From an uncultured Bacteroidota bacterium (GTDB lineage Bacteria; Bacteroidota; Bacteroidia; Bacteroidales; F082), in contig CALCGQ010000101.1 in the NCBI GenBank assembly GCA_937901015.1, forward strand, positions 1 through 41,183: DNA of 41,183 bases, read 5' to 3'. The position numbers and the translations under genes were made by a program. Shown piece after piece: positions 9,945 through 19,633 of this stretch (its first letter is position 1; every line of letters starts with the position of its first letter). The notes below the pieces were generated by a model that saw only the letters and a program-made list of their open reading frames with translations, did no database searches and was not told the DNA's origin.

Positions 9945-10619
9945 TTATATGGTTTTAAAATAAAGACGTTTTGAACCATTACTTTCTTCAACACGACTTA
10001 TATTTCCATCATCAAGTTGTGCAAAGAGAAAATCTGCAAATCCAGAATTAAAATCATGATTTTCAAATTCTAATATAGTATCATCTTTGCCGGTTAGTTT
10101 GAAAAATGCTCCACGGATAAATTTAGCTTTACCAATGTATGACTCCTTTGTCATTACATAAAGCTGGTTTTCAATTCCTTCCTGGCCTTCGCATAATTTG
10201 AAACCAAGTAGTTTGTTATAGCGTTTAGCTCTGTGGTTGGTAACTAATATATGTGCATATGCTTTTAATCCGAAAGTCATAATACCCAATTCGCCAAAAA
10301 TCAGCACTGCCAGAAGAGGAATATGTGTATTTAAATACTTACTGTCCCAGATAAATATCCCTGTTTCCATGGATCGTTTTTCCCAATCGATATCTTTACC
10401 ATTGATTAATCCAATCTTCTGTCCTTTGTACTCTATAACAAAGAATAAGTTGTGATGATTATCAATTGATTTAAACCAGAGTTCCTGCATATCGGAAGTG
10501 ATATGCTCCCTATATTCCATGAATTGACTCACATCATGTGAATTCCTGTGTTTCCTTACAAGTTCAATGTCATCATGAACGAGTTTCCTAAATGTAATAT
10601 TTCCTTTCTGAATAATCAT
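9945..10619 (-). CDS. GNAT family N-acetyltransferase
   Basis: 'ITFRKLVHDDIELVRKHRNSHDVSQFM', 'FFVIEYKGQKIGLINGKDIDWEKRSMETGIFIW', 'AYAHILVTNHRAKRYNKLLGFKL'. Confidence 0.78.
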   Translation of the reverse strand: MIIQKGNITFRKLVHDDIELVRKHRNSHDVSQFMEYREHITSDMQELWFKSIDNHHNLFFVIEYKGQKIGLINGKDIDWEKRSMETGIFIWDSKYLNTHIPLLAVLIFGELGIMTFGLKAYAHILVTNHRAKRYNKLLGFKLCEGQEGIENQLYVMTKESYIGKAKFIRGAFFKLTGKDDTILEFENHDFNSGFADFLFAQLDDGNISRVEESNGSKRLYFKTI

Positions 10620-10670
10620 TTCGACTGCAAAAGTAGTAGAATAATGTTTTGAATTTCATAAAAAATAAAA

Positions 10671-10699
10671 AGGCGGGTTATTGGAAAAATAACCCGCCT
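10671..10699 (-). terminator. Intrinsic terminator downstream of the NuoEFG-like operon
   Basis: Perfect 12-bp inverted repeat AGGCGGGTTATT-ggaa/a-AATAACCCGCCT; A-rich on + side (T-rich on the minus strand). Confidence 0.88.
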
Positions 10700-10717
10700 A
10701 TAATATGTATAGTCTAC

Positions 10718-13700
10718 CTATTCTTCGAATGCACTTTCAAATGCATCTTCAAAATATTTAGTAATCGAATCGCATCCTTGGTTAAAAATCCGATGAGCAT
10801 TATCTTCACAAGTGTAAACAAATTTAAGATTATCCTGTTTGGCAGTAGATAACAACGACATAGCCTCAGTTTTAATATCCTCAAGCTTTGTTTTCTGTTT
10901 AACTCCAAGTTTTTTAATTATATCAGTAAGTTGTTCAAAAGATAATTTGTCAATTTTTGAACTGAACTCTGCATTAAACTCTTGATAAACTTTTTGAGTA
11001 TTTGTAAAACTACCACCAGATTCAACCGGGAATGATGCAGGTAAAATTAAATCAGCTTTCTTTGCTGTTTTGGTCATAAATGAATCCTGAACCATAACAA
11101 AATCAGATACTGAAAGCCATCCAGCAATTCTTACTGCATTCTTCGCAGTACCAAGCGGATCTTCACCAAAAATGAATAAATTCTTAAGTTTACCTTCTTC
11201 TAAATTACTGAATTGACTTTCGTTAACAGTAGCAGGAAGTTCATCAACTTTCCATTTTTTCTTCATTAATTTAACGAGCTTAGGATCATTGATTGACTGT
11301 GTACCAACTCCCAACTTAGGACATACTCCCATATCGAATAATCCTTGTGAGTTATTCTTTTCCTTTAGTGAGATTAGACCATTTGCTGTTTTGCCCAATT
11401 TACCAGTTATCATACTAAGGTTGAATAACTCATAACTTGTATTTGCTGAAATCTCTTTCTCAGAGAATACAATAATGGCATTCATTTCATCATTATATGA
11501 TTTTGCAAATTGAACAATAGTATCCATATATGGCACACCTGATAATTTCACAAGTTCTCCAAAGTTTTCCTTAAGAACCTCTTCCTTATATTCTTCATAT
11601 CCTTCGCAATTGTCATTGATAAACATTGCGTTATGGAAATTATTTGCCACAAGATAATAGTTAACCGCTTTTATGAAGTGATAGTATGAACTTATGTTTA
11701 GTACATTATCAACTTTACGTAACATTGAGCTATTATCTTCAGTGGTAATTAGTTCCACCGGAATATTATTGTTGTACTGAGCATTAACAATCATAAAACC
11801 TGCAACAGCATTATCTTTGTTTATCTCGGATCCAAGAAGGTATACCTTACTGGCATCTTTAATCTGATCAAAAGGAACATTATTTCTTGAGTTAAAAGTA
11901 TATCCATCACCTCTGTTTAAATAATGAAGACTAGTAACATTATTTGTTTTTGCTCCTGCTCTTGCCAACTTTTGAATCAAGTACATTTCCTCATTTGTTA
12001 AACGAGCACCTGCAAAGAAAGCATTGTCATCAGGATTTACAGCCGTAATTTTTTCTGCTATAATATCATATGCTTTTTTAAAGCTTATTTCTTTGAAGAC
12101 ACCTTTTTCCTTAAGTAGAGGTTTTGTTATCCGAGCGTTATCATTTAAATAGTTAAACCCGAATTTAGGATATCTACAAATATTACCATCAGGATTTACA
12201 GTTCCTTGATGGCCGGAAACCTTCATTACAAATTTACTCTTATGGTGGAGTTCAATCTCACAACCAACAGAGCAGTAATTACATATCGAACTAACAGTGT
12301 CGGTTTTAATTGGACCTGGTTTAAATAATACATTTTCAGTTAGTGCACCAGTTGGACATGTAGAAATACATAAACCACATGATTCACAATTTGAATCCTG
12401 AAGCCTTTCGCCCATACTTGGAGCAATTGATGTGTGGAAACCTCTATCAACGAGCCCCAGAGCATCAGCACCTACAACTTCTTTACAGATTCTTACACAC
12501 CTTGAACAAAGAATACATTTATTATTATCAATTTCAATGAATGGATGACGAAAATCTACTTTGTACTCATTGTATTCGCCAGCAAATTTATTCTGCTCTA
12601 CCTCATATTCTGTAGCATAGTCCTTTAGATCACAATTAAATACCTTAACACAACCACATTCTAAACAGCGCTGAGCTTCATGTTTTGCAACTTCCTCATC
12701 AGCATAGCCGAGCTCAACTTCATTAAAGTTAATACGGTTATCAGCTTCAAGAACAGGCATTTCTTCTCGTTCCTGTGTTGGATAACATCCATTATAAACC
12801 TCAGAATCCTGAACTTTAAAGTTGTCTTTTTTACTTAAGAACTCGGGTTTTGGTGGAACGATTTCCTTTTCATAAAGAAATTGATGACAGCTCATGGCTG
12901 CAGTTTTGGCTTGTGCAATTGCCTCAATAACAGTTGCAGGACCAGTTACACCATCACCTGCTGCAAATACGGAATCAATACCTGTTTGTAAAGTACCAGG
13001 ATTAGCATCAATATCACCCCAGCGGTTAAGCTTTAACTCACCATTATCTGCTGATGCATTTATGTCGTCTAAGAAATTAACAGTTGTCTTTTGACCAATG
13101 GCCGCAAGTACATAGTCAACCTCAAGGTCAAACTCAGAACCATCAATAGGAACAGGTCTTCTACGTCCGGAAGCATCTGGCTCACCCAGTTCCATTTTTA
13201 AGCAAGTTACTGACTTAACCTTACTTTCTTCATCTTTGTTAACTCTAACTGGATTAGTTAATAATAAATAATTTACGCCTTCAATTTTAGATTCATGAAT
13301 CTCAATTGGATTGGCAGGCATTTCTTTTTCAGTTCTTCTATAGATCACATAAACCTCTGTGGACCCACATCTGATAGAAGTACGACAGCAGTCCATAGCT
13401 GTGTTACCACCACCAACTACGGCTACTTTTTTACCTTTAAAATCGTATGGCTTACCTGAAACCTCCATTTCCTTAAGGAAGTCAATTCCAGAAAATACAT
13501 TCTCAGCATCATCGCCTTCGCAACCAATAAGAGTTCCTTTTTGAGAACCTATAGTAAGTACTGTTGCATCGTATTTTTTCTTTAGATCGGCATAAAGTAG
13601 ATTCTCACCAAAATTCTGGTTGTAGTAAATTTTTACACCAAGTTCAGTAATATTATCTACCTCCTTTTGAAGTATATCATTTGGTAGCCTGTATTCAGGT

Positions 13701-14416
13701 ATACCATATCTTAACCAACCACCAGCTTTTGGTGCTGCTTCAAATATATCCACCTGATGACCTAGTTTTTGCAAGAAAAATGCTGCTGATAGTCCTCCAG
13801 GACCTGCACCAATAACTGCTACTTTTTTACCAGTTTTTTCTTCAACTTCTGGTTCCCATTTCTCTTTTGACATTAAATCAATGTCAGAAGCAAACCTTTT
13901 CATATAATCAATACCAACAGGAGCTCCTTCATTCATAAGGTTCCTACGGCATGCAACCTCACAAGGGCGAACGCAAATTCTACCACAAATTGCAGGAAGA
14001 GGATTTGTTTCTTTAATCAATCCAACAGCATCACGATACTGTCCTTTGTCGATGTGGGAAATATATCCTTGAATGTCAACACCTGCAGGGCATGTTTGTT
14101 TACATTGGGCAGTGCAATCAGCATAGTGGTTGCTTAACATTAAATCCAATGCTGTCTTACGCCCTTTTTTTATTTTGTCATTGCTGGTAACAACCTTCAT
14201 TCCCTCTCTGACTTTTGTAGAGCAAGAAGGCTGTAAACCTCTTAATCCTTCAACCTCAACCACACATACATAACATGATGTAAATGGTTTTAATCTTGGA
14301 TCGTGACAGAGAGTAGGTATCTCAATATTATTTCTATTGGCTACATCTAGAATGGTTTCTCCGCCATGCGCCTGAGTTATTTCTCCGTCTAATATTATAT
14401 TAATTATATCGCTCAT
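10718..14416 (-). CDS. NuoG-like fusion: N-terminal 2Fe-2S, GltD/NfnB-like FAD/NAD(P) module, 4Fe-4S ferredoxin domain, and degenerate molybdopterin oxidoreductase (FDH-like) domain
   Basis: 'CHDPRLKPFTSCYVCVVEVEGLRGLQPSC', 'HYADCTAQCKQTCPAGVDIQG', 'VAVIGAGPGGLSAAFFLQKLGHQVDIFEA', 'KVAVVGGGNTAMDCCRTS', 'CILCSRCVRICKE', 'CESCGLCISTCPTGAL', 'CNYCSVGCEIELHH'. Confidence 0.88.
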   Translation of the reverse strand: MSDIINIILDGEITQAHGGETILDVANRNNIEIPTLCHDPRLKPFTSCYVCVVEVEGLRGLQPSCSTKVREGMKVVTSNDKIKKGRKTALDLMLSNHYADCTAQCKQTCPAGVDIQGYISHIDKGQYRDAVGLIKETNPLPAICGRICVRPCEVACRRNLMNEGAPVGIDYMKRFASDIDLMSKEKWEPEVEEKTGKKVAVIGAGPGGLSAAFFLQKLGHQVDIFEAAPKAGGWLRYGIPEYRLPNDILQKEVDNITELGVKIYYNQNFGENLLYADLKKKYDATVLTIGSQKGTLIGCEGDDAENVFSGIDFLKEMEVSGKPYDFKGKKVAVVGGGNTAMDCCRTSIRCGSTEVYVIYRRTEKEMPANPIEIHESKIEGVNYLLLTNPVRVNKDEESKVKSVTCLKMELGEPDASGRRRPVPIDGSEFDLEVDYVLAAIGQKTTVNFLDDINASADNGELKLNRWGDIDANPGTLQTGIDSVFAAGDGVTGPATVIEAIAQAKTAAMSCHQFLYEKEIVPPKPEFLSKKDNFKVQDSEVYNGCYPTQEREEMPVLEADNRINFNEVELGYADEEVAKHEAQRCLECGCVKVFNCDLKDYATEYEVEQNKFAGEYNEYKVDFRHPFIEIDNNKCILCSRCVRICKEVVGADALGLVDRGFHTSIAPSMGERLQDSNCESCGLCISTCPTGALTENVLFKPGPIKTDTVSSICNYCSVGCEIELHHKSKFVMKVSGHQGTVNPDGNICRYPKFGFNYLNDNARITKPLLKEKGVFKEISFKKAYDIIAEKITAVNPDDNAFFAGARLTNEEMYLIQKLARAGAKTNNVTSLHYLNRGDGYTFNSRNNVPFDQIKDASKVYLLGSEINKDNAVAGFMIVNAQYNNNIPVELITTEDNSSMLRKVDNVLNISSYYHFIKAVNYYLVANNFHNAMFINDNCEGYEEYKEEVLKENFGELVKLSGVPYMDTIVQFAKSYNDEMNAIIVFSEKEISANTSYELFNLSMITGKLGKTANGLISLKEKNNSQGLFDMGVCPKLGVGTQSINDPKLVKLMKKKWKVDELPATVNESQFSNLEEGKLKNLFIFGEDPLGTAKNAVRIAGWLSVSDFVMVQDSFMTKTAKKADLILPASFPVESGGSFTNTQKVYQEFNAEFSSKIDKLSFEQLTDIIKKLGVKQKTKLEDIKTEAMSLLSTAKQDNLKFVYTCEDNAHRIFNQGCDSITKYFEDAFESAFEE

Positions 14417-14434
14417 TTCTCAATTCTTTCTAAA

Positions 14435-16213
14435 TTAATAAACCCTGATTGCATCAAACTTACATTTAACTACACATGTTCCACACTGAATACAATCTTC
14501 CTGACGGATAAAGTGTATCTCTTTTCTGCCACCATCAATGGCATCGGTAGGGCATTTCTTAGCACAAATTGTACAACCTGTACATGCATCTGGAATTATT
14601 TCATATGTAAGAAGTTTCGTACATGCTTTCGCTGGACATTTCTTATCGTTAATATGTGCTTCATATTCATGACGGAAGTACTTAATGGTAGTAAGCACAG
14701 GATTTGGAGCTGTTTGTCCAAGGCCACAAAGTGAACTGTCCTTAATCTGATAAGCTAGTTCTTCAAGGCGTTCAATATCTCCTTCTTCACCTTCTCCATC
14801 GGTTATTCTGGTTAGTATTTCAAGCATGCGCTTGGTTCCAATTCTACAGAAAGTACATTTGCCACAAGATTCTTTTTCGGTAAAATCGAGGAAGAATTTT
14901 GCAACATCTATCATACAGGTATCTTCATCCATTACAACCATACCTCCTGAACCCATAATAGCTCCAGTAGCATTTACGGAATCATAATCAACTATGGTGT
15001 CAAGCAGGCTTTCTGGAATACAACCTCCTGAAGGTCCACCCATTTGAACAGCTTTAAACTTCTTATTATTTTGAATGCCACCACCAATTTTAAAAATCAC
15101 ATCTCTGATACTCATTCCCATTGGTACTTCTGCAAGACCAGAACGTGCTATTTTACCAGCAAGAGCAAAAACTTTTGTGCCTTTGCTTTTATCTGTGCCA
15201 TATTTAGCATATTCTTCTGCACCATGAATTACGATCCATGGAATATTTGCCAATGTTTCAACATTATTAATATTTGTTGGTTGTTTCCATAATCCTGATG
15301 CTGCTGGAAATGGCGGGCGTTTTCGAGGCATACCTCTTTCACCTTCGATTGATGCTATCAATGCAGTTTCTTCACCACATACAAAAGCTCCAGCACCTTC
15401 TTTTATATATATATCAAAATTAAAACCATGAATTCCAAGAATATTTTTTCCTAGATAACCTTTTTCTCTGGCTTGTTCAATGGCAATTTGTAATCTAACA
15501 ATTGCAAGCGGATATTCAGCACGGCAATAAATAACTCCTCCGGTTGCCTCAATCGCATAAGCTCCGATAATCATACCTTCTAATACTGAATGAGGATCAC
15601 CTTCTAGTACTGATCTGTCCATAAATGCACCAGGGTCACCTTCATCTGCATTACAGATAATATATTTTTCGTCGGATTTATTATTATTTGCGAATTTCCA
15701 TTTTAACCCGGTTGGGAAACCACCACCACCACGACCTCTTAAACCTGAGTCTATTATGGTTTGAATAACATCAAGGCGGGAAATCTGATGACCTGCAATT
15801 TTTTTAATTGCACGATAGCCATCACGAGCTTCATATTGTTCAATATTTTCAGGATCAATATAACCACAATTTCTAAGGGTGATTTTAACCTGATCATCGA
15901 TAAATGTGTTATCGATGGTTTTGAAATTATTAGAACTTACAACATAATCTTTGATTGGTTTATTTTCTAGAATATGTTGTTCAATTATTTCAGTTGCTTT
16001 TTCTTCATCAATATCACCATACATATATGTACCTGTCTCATCGATAATCTCAACAAGAGGTTCTCTATAACACATCCCAATACATGATGTTTTTTGAAGA
16101 TCAAATGTTAGGTTCTGTTCTTTTTGTATAGTTTCTAATTTATCGAATACCTTTCTGGCACCTGCAGCAATTCCGCATGATCCAAGGCCAACTATTATTT
16201 TTGTGTTTTCCAT
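14435..16213 (-). CDS. NuoF/HydB-like FMN- and NADH-binding subunit with N-terminal thioredoxin-like 2Fe-2S and C-terminal 2x[4Fe-4S] domains
   Basis: 'DSGLRGRGGGGFPTGLKWKFA...KYIICNADEGDPGAFMDRSVLEGDPH', 'ESCGKCTFCRIGTKRMLEIL', 'ACTGCTICAKKCPTDAI...DCIQCGTCVVKCKFDAI'. Confidence 0.94.
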   Translation of the reverse strand: MENTKIIVGLGSCGIAAGARKVFDKLETIQKEQNLTFDLQKTSCIGMCYREPLVEIIDETGTYMYGDIDEEKATEIIEQHILENKPIKDYVVSSNNFKTIDNTFIDDQVKITLRNCGYIDPENIEQYEARDGYRAIKKIAGHQISRLDVIQTIIDSGLRGRGGGGFPTGLKWKFANNNKSDEKYIICNADEGDPGAFMDRSVLEGDPHSVLEGMIIGAYAIEATGGVIYCRAEYPLAIVRLQIAIEQAREKGYLGKNILGIHGFNFDIYIKEGAGAFVCGEETALIASIEGERGMPRKRPPFPAASGLWKQPTNINNVETLANIPWIVIHGAEEYAKYGTDKSKGTKVFALAGKIARSGLAEVPMGMSIRDVIFKIGGGIQNNKKFKAVQMGGPSGGCIPESLLDTIVDYDSVNATGAIMGSGGMVVMDEDTCMIDVAKFFLDFTEKESCGKCTFCRIGTKRMLEILTRITDGEGEEGDIERLEELAYQIKDSSLCGLGQTAPNPVLTTIKYFRHEYEAHINDKKCPAKACTKLLTYEIIPDACTGCTICAKKCPTDAIDGGRKEIHFIRQEDCIQCGTCVVKCKFDAIRVY

Positions 16214-16214
16214 A

Positions 16215-16733
16215 TTAGTTCGATTCTTGTCGTTTGATGTCCCTTACAATTCTTACAGCTTTATCACCGTTAAGCTTTCCATATGTTTCGTCACCAATCA
16301 TCAATACCGGTGCTAGCGAACAACATCCTAAACATGCAACAGACTCAAGTGTGAATAAGCCATCTTCAGTTGTATCACCGTCGTTAACTTTAAGAGAATC
16401 TTGTAGAGCAACAGTTAATTCTTTTGCATTTTGAACATGACATGCAGTACCATGACATACCTTTACAATATGTTTCCCAACAGGTTTTAATCGGAATTGA
16501 GCATAGAAAGTTGCCACTCCATACATATCACTTAATTCAATTTGGGTTTCTTTTGAAACTTTTGTGAATGCGTCCTTTGGAAGGTAGCCATAAATTTCTT
16601 GAATTCCCTGTAGCAAAGGGATCATATTTCCCTTTTTATTCTTGTATTTTTCTATTAGGGAATCAATTGCTGAGAGATCTACTTTTTCCAGTTCAATTTC
16701 TCCAATACCTGTATTGATTCTTGTTATTCGCAT
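16215..16733 (-). CDS. NuoE/HydC-like 2Fe-2S thioredoxin-fold subunit
   Basis: 'MIPLLQGIQEIYGYLPKDAF...SDMYGVATFYAQFRLKPVGKHIVKVCHGTACHVQNA...SVACLGCCSLAPVLMI'. Confidence 0.94.
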   Translation of the reverse strand: MRITRINTGIGEIELEKVDLSAIDSLIEKYKNKKGNMIPLLQGIQEIYGYLPKDAFTKVSKETQIELSDMYGVATFYAQFRLKPVGKHIVKVCHGTACHVQNAKELTVALQDSLKVNDGDTTEDGLFTLESVACLGCCSLAPVLMIGDETYGKLNGDKAVRIVRDIKRQESN

Positions 16734-16854
16734 CGTATTTTCTCTATTAAAAAAATTAGAATGTAAAAATAGGAAATTGCTTAGTGTTAAATCGAAAATC
16801 GAAAATTTATAATGTATCTAAATAGCAGTATTGTCAAGGATTTGATAATAAAAA

Positions 16855-16882
16855 AACCACTTCCGAAAAATTGAAAGTGGTT
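16855..16882 (-). terminator. Intrinsic terminator downstream of the NfnAB-like operon
   Basis: AACCACTT...AAGTGGTT inverted repeat flanked by an A-run on the + strand (T-run on minus); lies 27 nt past the stop of the NfnB-like gene and separates it from nuoE-like. Confidence 0.75.
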
Positions 16883-16908
16883 CTATTAAAGACAGCAATT
16901 TTCACTAA

Positions 16909-18720
16909 TTACGCAGTTGCTTTTCGTTTCTTTTTTGTGGATTTCGATAGCTTTTTATGCATCGCATTGGCAGCTATTCTTCCGGCGCCCATAGCAAGGA
17001 TTACAGTGGCAGAACCAGTAACGATATCTCCTCCTGCATAAACATTGGGAATTGATGTTTCATTGGTTTCTGGATCGGTATCAATATATCCCCATTTATT
17101 TAGGTTCAGATTTGGAGAAGATTGGAATAAAATTGGATTTGGACCATTTCCAATTGCAACAATTGCTAAATCACATTCAACTTCAAAGTTTGATCCTTCT
17201 ATTGGAATTGGTCTTCTTCTACCAGAGCTATCCGGTTCTCCAAGTTCCATTTTTATGCATTCAATGGCTTTGATTCTATTGCTATCAGTTCCAATATATC
17301 TAACAGGGTTATTTAATAATTTGAAAATCACTCCTTCTTCCTCTGCATGATGAATTTCTTCACCACGTGCTGGAAGTTCATGACGTGATCTTCTATAAAT
17401 AATGGTTACTTCTTCAGCTCCCGATCTTTTAGCAGTTCGTGCACAATCCATTGCAACATTGCCACCACCAATAACAGCGACTTTAGTCCCTGAAGGCATT
17501 GGTGTATCATATTCAGGAAATTTGTATGCTTTCATCAAATTCATTCTGGTGAGATATTCGTTTGCCGAGAAAACATTACCAAGGCTTTCCCCATCAATAT
17601 TCATAAATACTGGTAGCCCTGCTCCAACGGCGATAAAAATAGCATCAAAATTTTCAAGTAGCTCATCAAGAGTAAGTAATGGACCAATAACGTGGTTTGT
17701 TTCAATTCGACAACCCATGCTTTGTAGATAGTTTATCTCAAATTGAACAATGGATTTAGGTAATCTGAATTCGGGAATACCATATGTTAATACTCCACCT
17801 GTTTCATGTAATGCCTCAAAAATAGTTACGCCATAACCAAGCTGTCGCATATCGGCAGCAACTGTTAATCCGGCAGGGCCAGAACCAACAACAGCAATAT
17901 GTTTGCCATTTTCTTTAGCGATAACTGGTGCTTTTACCAGATCCATCTTACGCTCATAATCCGCAACAAACCTTTCTAACCTTCCAATTGCAACTGGTTT
18001 ATCCTTTATTCCTACAATGCAATGTTTTTCACACTGATCTTCTTGTGGACAAACTCTACCACAAATTGATGGAAGTATATTTTTTTCTTTGATCTTCTTG
18101 GCAGCTTCATCATATTTTTCATCTGCAATAAGAGCAATAAATGATGGTATATCAATATTTACAGGGCACCCATCAACACATTTCGGGTTTTTACATTGGA
18201 GACATCGGCCTGCTTCCAATAAAGCTAACTCACCTGTGTAGCCATAAGGTACTTCTTGATAATTGCTTACCCTTAGTTTCTGGTCTTGTTCAGGCATATC
18301 TTGCCTAGGAATTTTAAGCTTTAGTTTTCTTTCATCAGCTTTGGTTAATCCATGCCATTCACATCCATATTTCGTACAAATGTAAAATGGCATCAGTTTT
18401 GAAAGCGCAGAAATCATTACTTCACCCACATTGGATCCACAATCACCACATGGTACTTTTTTGTTTACTATACTAGTTTTACATTTTGGACATACTAAAT
18501 CATCTAATACATCGCCTTCTTTAAATGGTAATGATGTTTCTATCTCGAAAACATCAAGGTATGGGCTTAGTTTTAGATCAACATTTTGATTATTGTACTT
18601 AGCATTAAAAAGTATACTTTTCTCCTCTTTTTTTTCAATATTAAAACTGTTGTGGCAATGAGGACAATAAGTATTGAGGTAAGTTTTAAATTTTAAATAT
18701 TTTACATCCTGGTCAAACAT
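16909..18720 (-). CDS. NADPH-dependent glutamate synthase small subunit-like / NfnB-like protein with N-terminal Zn-ribbon extension
   Basis: 'ARCLQCKNPKCVDGCPVNIDIPSFIALI', 'ICGRVCPQEDQCEKHC', 'IAVVGSGPAGLTVAADMRQLGYGVTIFEA', 'KVAVIGGGNVAMDCARTAKRSGAEEVTIIYRR'. First ~170 aa contain CPHC, CPKC, CGDC and CTKYGCEWHG motifs. Confidence 0.92.
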   Translation of the reverse strand: MFDQDVKYLKFKTYLNTYCPHCHNSFNIEKKEEKSILFNAKYNNQNVDLKLSPYLDVFEIETSLPFKEGDVLDDLVCPKCKTSIVNKKVPCGDCGSNVGEVMISALSKLMPFYICTKYGCEWHGLTKADERKLKLKIPRQDMPEQDQKLRVSNYQEVPYGYTGELALLEAGRCLQCKNPKCVDGCPVNIDIPSFIALIADEKYDEAAKKIKEKNILPSICGRVCPQEDQCEKHCIVGIKDKPVAIGRLERFVADYERKMDLVKAPVIAKENGKHIAVVGSGPAGLTVAADMRQLGYGVTIFEALHETGGVLTYGIPEFRLPKSIVQFEINYLQSMGCRIETNHVIGPLLTLDELLENFDAIFIAVGAGLPVFMNIDGESLGNVFSANEYLTRMNLMKAYKFPEYDTPMPSGTKVAVIGGGNVAMDCARTAKRSGAEEVTIIYRRSRHELPARGEEIHHAEEEGVIFKLLNNPVRYIGTDSNRIKAIECIKMELGEPDSSGRRRPIPIEGSNFEVECDLAIVAIGNGPNPILFQSSPNLNLNKWGYIDTDPETNETSIPNVYAGGDIVTGSATVILAMGAGRIAANAMHKKLSKSTKKKRKATA

Positions 18721-18756
18721 AGTCTTGTAATTTGAAATAAACTTATAGTTATATGG

Positions 18757-19581
18757 TTATCGGATAGAGAATAGTAATGAATCCTTTTCATCTTTTAGAT
18801 AAATCGAATTTCTATTCTGTAATTCGTCGAAATCCACCTGGTGTCCGTCAAAATCAGGTCCATCTACACAGGCAAAGCTGGTTTCATTTCCTACTTTAAC
18901 TCGACAACCTCCGCACATACCTGTTCCGTCAATCATAACAGGATTTAGACTAACTATTGTTGGGACTTTAAATTCTTTTGTAAGTTTAACTACATTCTTC
19001 ATCATGACAATTGGTCCGATGGCATATGTAAGTTTAATATCATATCTTTCACTTAAATAGGTTTTAAGTGGTCCGGTAACAAAACCTTGTTTTCCATAAC
19101 TACCATCATCAGTAGTTATAACCAATTCATCACAAATATTGCGCATTTCATTTTCAAGGATTAGCATTTCCTTGTTTTGTGCACCTATTATTCCAATCAC
19201 ATGATTGCCAGCTTCATGATATGCTTTTGCAACATGGTGAAGTATAGCTACACCGGTGCCTCCACCAACCATTATTACTGTACCCACTTTTTCAACTTCT
19301 GCAGCTCTACCTAAAGGGCCAACCACATCTTTAATTATATCACCTGTATTAAGTGATCTCATAAGAGCAGTTGTTTTACCAACAACCTGAAAAATTACAG
19401 TTATTATGCCGGCAAAACTATCTTTGTCGGCAACTGTTAGCGGAATTCGTTCGCCTGTCTCATTAACTCTTAGAATAATAAATTGGCCTGGTTTAATCTT
19501 TTTTGCAATTTTAGGAGCACTAATGTCAAACCTGATAATAGTGCTTTTGGCCATCTCTTGTTTTCTTACAATTTCGAACAT
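18757..19581 (-). CDS. Sulfide/dihydroorotate dehydrogenase-like FAD/NAD-binding protein (NfnA-like)
   Basis: 'PGQFIILRVNETGERIPLTVADKD', 'IVGPLGRAAEVEKVGTVIMVGGGTGVAILHHVAKAYHEAGNHVIGIIGA', C-terminal 2Fe-2S 'CGGCRVKVGNETSFACVDGPDFDGHQVDFDEL'. Confidence 0.93.
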   Translation of the reverse strand: MFEIVRKQEMAKSTIIRFDISAPKIAKKIKPGQFIILRVNETGERIPLTVADKDSFAGIITVIFQVVGKTTALMRSLNTGDIIKDVVGPLGRAAEVEKVGTVIMVGGGTGVAILHHVAKAYHEAGNHVIGIIGAQNKEMLILENEMRNICDELVITTDDGSYGKQGFVTGPLKTYLSERYDIKLTYAIGPIVMMKNVVKLTKEFKVPTIVSLNPVMIDGTGMCGGCRVKVGNETSFACVDGPDFDGHQVDFDELQNRNSIYLKDEKDSLLFSIR

Positions 19582-19633
19582 AGGCAGTTGTAGTTATGTT
19601 AGTTAATGATAGCGGCAATCTAGTTCTGTTATT

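Noticed and set aside
15044-15970. Short plus-strand ORFs inside the NuoF-like gene
   Set aside because: Fully overlap a strongly supported CDS on the other strand and show no recognisable protein features.
10718-16733. FeFe hydrogenase (HydABC) or formate dehydrogenase
   Set aside because: No H-cluster cysteine motifs in the large subunit, and no Cys/Sec at the FDH catalytic position; only the HydBC/NuoEF-like electron-input parts are shared.
16790-16815. Short tandem repeat (TCGAAAA)x2 upstream of the nuoE-like gene
   Set aside because: Only two units in AT-rich DNA; too short to distinguish from chance.
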